DNA of 60,261 bases from a virus: positions 1-60,261 of IMG/VR virus record IMGVR_UViG_3300032220_000952; one strand, given 5' to 3'. The notes beneath the pieces are model-generated. The model searched no databases. It saw only the letters and a list, made by a program, of their open reading frames with translations, and was not told the DNA's origin. Positions 58,076 to 60,261 of the stretch are shown piece by piece (position 1 is the stretch's first letter; each line of letters opens with the position of its first letter). The position numbers were made by a program, and so were the translations under genes.

Positions 58076-58813
58076 TTAAATTACTAACCAATTTTGTGGA
58101 TATAGATAGGATAGATTTCTATCTTCAGAAAACCATTTAGTGGGGGCAATCACTTTTTTATTTATATTTTTATTTAAAAATGCGCCCCACCAACTAAAAG
58201 TACTATTACATATCACATTATGATGGCACAATGACATTAAACACATATCTTCAAATTGATTTCCTTGAATAAAAACAACTCCATCAGGAAATACTTGCTT
58301 ACACCAATCAATATCATCGGAAAATATCAAAAAAGTATAGTCGTTATCATTAAAGTAATTTAAAGCTTCTTGAATATATTCGGGTGTAATCACCCAATAG
58401 TCGGAATGATTAATATAGTCTTGTCTACGAACGTGAATAGATACTGGATTTTTATACAAATTAATTATTTGATTACATTTAGTAAGTATGTGGGGTTTAA
58501 ATTTGAATTCTTTTATTATTTCTTCTTCATGTCCGCTGATGTATTCATAGGTTTGAAAATACCCATCTATAACAACATTATCCCCCTCTATGTTTCCTAT
58601 TGTACAATTTAAATCAAATCCCTCTAATAAATCCAATTTATAGGGAATCCAAATATTATTGGTAAAGTCAAAACAACCATTTTTTTTTATATTTGTATTA
58701 TCCGGCAATATAATAGGTTGTTTCATAGCAATTGAAATGACTTTTAAGGCAGCATACTGAAACATTTGGTTTCCCAATCTTCCACTATAACCAATACTTT
58801 TATGTGTTATCAT
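58076..58813 (-). CDS. Alpha-1,2-fucosyltransferase (GT11)
   Basis: This 245-residue protein has S-G-R-L-G-N-Q-M-F-Q-Y-A-A-L near residue 9, V-S-I-H-V-R-R-Q-D-Y near 123, and C-N-S-T-F-S-W-W-G-A-F-L-N near 207, the full GT11 signature. It transfers fucose from GDP-fucose, fitting the GDP-mannose enzymes in this island. It overlaps the truncated methyltransferase by 14 bases. Confidence 0.92.
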   Translation of the reverse strand: MITHKSIGYSGRLGNQMFQYAALKVISIAMKQPIILPDNTNIKKNGCFDFTNNIWIPYKLDLLEGFDLNCTIGNIEGDNVVIDGYFQTYEYISGHEEEIIKEFKFKPHILTKCNQIINLYKNPVSIHVRRQDYINHSDYWVITPEYIQEALNYFNDNDYTFLIFSDDIDWCKQVFPDGVVFIQGNQFEDMCLMSLCHHNVICNSTFSWWGAFLNKNINKKVIAPTKWFSEDRNLSYLYPQNWLVI

Positions 58814-59018
58814 AACATTCTAAAAAATATGTTTGATCTATTTCAACTGAAAGAATTTTATTAAAGCCCAAGTCTAGGGCTTTTAGTATGCCATCTCCAT
58901 GATGAGTGCATGTTTCAAAAAATATATTATGATTAAATTTATATTTTTTGGATAATTCAAAAAAAGTTAATCCTTTAATTCCTTCAACTGTGACTTGAGA
59001 ATGTGTTTTATATATCAT
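58800..59018 (-). pseudogene. Truncated SAM-dependent methyltransferase
   Basis: The 72-residue product has F-F-E-T-C-T-H-H-G-D-G-I (a degenerate SAM-binding loop) and F-N-K-I-L-S-V-E-I-D-Q-T-Y, then stops. Full methyltransferases of this type continue for about 150 more residues, and none is found in the next frame. The fucosyltransferase gene begins within it. It is probably a remnant, though a short functional protein cannot be excluded. Confidence 0.6.
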
Positions 59019-60049
59019 ATAATTTGCTTATTAATCCAATAATATGTGTCTAAAATTCCATCATAAAGTGATTTAGTTGGCTCCCACTTCATTTTTTCTT
59101 TATATAATGTATTATCTGAATTTCTGCCTCTAACACCAACCGGACATTTGAATCCATATTTTTCTTTAAATTCACTACCACCTATATTTTTGATAGTAAT
59201 GTTTTTACCTGAAGCATCAATAGCAAATTGTGCAAGTTGATTAATAGTAACCATTTCTTCTGAACCAATATTAACCGGGCCTAAAAACCCATCTTGCCTC
59301 ATAAACCTCAATACTGCTTCTACACATTCATCAATATAAAGAAATGAACGAGTTTGTTGTCCATCACCCCAAACCTCTATCTCACCACCATCAGGAGTTT
59401 CTGCTGCTTTTCTACACATAGCGGCTGGTGCTTTTTCTTTACCACCTTTCCAAGTTCCCATAGGACCAAATATGTTATGAAATCTAGCTACTCTAACATC
59501 TAAACCATAATTGCGATTAAATGCTAAAAATAAGCGCTCACTAAATAATTTTTCCCACCCATATTCAGAATCGGGATTTGCAGGATAAGCGGAGGATTCT
59601 TCGCAATTTGGGTTATTTGGGTCTAATTGATTATGTTCAGGATACATACAAGCTGATGAACTATAAAAGATTCGTTTTATGGAATGTCTAATTGCTTCAG
59701 GAGTCACATTTAAATTAATTAAGGCTGAGTTGTGCATTACATTTGCATCGTTCTCACCTGTAAAAATATACCCCGCCCCACCCATATCGGCTGCTAATTG
59801 ATATACTTCATCAAATGACAGTTCTTTATCGGCTAATGAGCGTTGATTTGGAGAAAACATTACTCTACTTACTAACTTTGGGTCTCGTAAATCTCCGCAG
59901 ATATATTCATCACAAATATCTTCATTGTTCCAATATTCGTGTTTGGGTTTAATGTCTACTATACGAACCCAAAATCCTTCATTTTTAAGTCGCTTTGCCA
60001 AATGGCCTCCAATAAAGCCTCCCCCACCTAATACTAATGCTGTTTTCAT
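59015..60049 (-). CDS. gme: GDP-mannose 3,5-epimerase-like enzyme
   Basis: This 344-residue protein closely follows plant-type GME: G-G-G-G-F-I-G-G-H-L near 8, L-A-A-D-M-G-G-A-G-Y, Y-S-S-S-A-C-M-Y-P-E with the catalytic Cys, E-Y-G-W-E-K with the Tyr-Lys pair, F-H-N-I-F-G-P-M-G-T-W-K-G-G, and V-R-G-R-N-S-D-N. It converts GDP-mannose to GDP-L-galactose or GDP-gulose and feeds surface glycans. It overlaps the previous gene by 4 bases. Confidence 0.9.
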   Translation of the reverse strand: MKTALVLGGGGFIGGHLAKRLKNEGFWVRIVDIKPKHEYWNNEDICDEYICGDLRDPKLVSRVMFSPNQRSLADKELSFDEVYQLAADMGGAGYIFTGENDANVMHNSALINLNVTPEAIRHSIKRIFYSSSACMYPEHNQLDPNNPNCEESSAYPANPDSEYGWEKLFSERLFLAFNRNYGLDVRVARFHNIFGPMGTWKGGKEKAPAAMCRKAAETPDGGEIEVWGDGQQTRSFLYIDECVEAVLRFMRQDGFLGPVNIGSEEMVTINQLAQFAIDASGKNITIKNIGGSEFKEKYGFKCPVGVRGRNSDNTLYKEKMKWEPTKSLYDGILDTYYWINKQII

Positions 60050-60261
60050 AATGTTTCGTAATAGTTGTTTTGTTTTTCTTGCCTTTCAATTGTTTTGGGA
60101 TGATACAACGACCACTCTTCTTCCATAGGAAGGTAAGCGAATTGTTTATGTCCATCAAGTCTCTCATGTACTTTATTTATCCATTTTATTTCAGGAGTGT
60201 TTCTATAAATACGAGTTTGAAAATCAGGCCAATTCACCCATCCATTTTCATTTACATTCCA
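60046..60261 (-). CDS. Glycosyltransferase family 2, C-terminal part (cut by window edge)
   Basis: The frame is open to the last base of the window, so the start lies outside. The visible 71 residues contain V-N-W-P-D-F-Q-T-R-I-Y-R-N, I-K-W-I-N-K-V-H-E-R and E-E-W-S-L-Y-H-P-K-T-I-E-R-Q-E-K-Q-N, a C-terminal pattern common in GT2-type glycosyltransferases. It overlaps the GME gene start as ATGA. Confidence 0.7.
   Translation of the reverse strand, partial: WNVNENGWVNWPDFQTRIYRNTPEIKWINKVHERLDGHKQFAYLPMEEEWSLYHPKTIERQEKQNNYYETL

Overview
This 60 kb window is about one third G+C and comes from a large tailed bacteriophage, or an assembled phage contig, whose host is very probably a Bacteroidota (Flavobacteriia-like) bacterium. 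The phage side rests on a lysis cassette (GH19 endolysin, spanin-like and holin-like proteins), thymidylate synthase flanked by homing endonucleases, a phage-style groES/groEL pair, tRNA-like genes, and about 90 tightly packed small genes that all read on the minus strand with many ATGA start/stop overlaps. The host side rests on ten TTG-N20-TATATTTA or TTG-N20-TATCTTTA-type promoters (the Bacteroidota primary-sigma type), a protein with a type IX secretion (T9SS) C-terminal sorting domain, and Bacteroidota-style signal peptides. No capsid, tail, terminase or replication gene was recognised, so this is only part of a bigger genome.

Transcription runs from high to low coordinates. At 60261-44527 lies a surface-glycan island: GDP-mannose 3,5-epimerase-like and 4,6-dehydratase-like enzymes, an RfbH-type 3-dehydrase, an RmlD-like reductase, two to three fucosyltransferase-like proteins, GT17, GT92, GT2 and GT2-DUF5672 transferases, and three FkbM methyltransferases. 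At 44509-36865 come two holin-like membrane proteins and a secreted-protein cluster: a cohesin/dockerin-like T9SS cargo, a CsgG-like lipoprotein, a Gly/Ser-rich exported protein and a PA14/dockerin-like exported protein. At 36824-35187 is the lysis cassette. At 35184-33349 are virion-like proteins, with a strong candidate -1 ribosomal frameshift.

From 33307 to 23125 the genes look early or host-manipulating: HAD phosphatases, a ClpS-like adaptor, a lipoprotein, two tRNA-like RNAs, groES - HNH endonuclease - groEL - J-domain protein, a secreted nuclease and a Nudix hydrolase. From 23011 to 9993 are many small proteins plus a metallophosphatase, a type II glutamine synthetase, a zeta-toxin-like kinase and a methylglyoxal synthase. 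At 9906-7026 thyA sits between two unrelated homing endonucleases.

The last 5 kb (5731-827) encodes a family of otherwise unrelated proteins that share a short N-terminal helix ending in a T4-type prohead-protease motif (L/I-x-E). The kinase at 14546-15304 has it too. They are candidate head-packaged, injected proteins. The array ends at a strong terminator (763-785), followed by about 760 bases of non-coding, repeat-rich DNA.

The most promising new biology is: (1) the capsid-targeting-peptide family; (2) the T9SS/CsgG/dockerin secreted cluster embedded between lysis genes; (3) the A-AAA-AAG frameshift; (4) two tRNA-like RNAs with non-canonical central arms; and (5) promoter elements that almost touch start codons. 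All functions are inferred from sequence reading alone; no database search was run.
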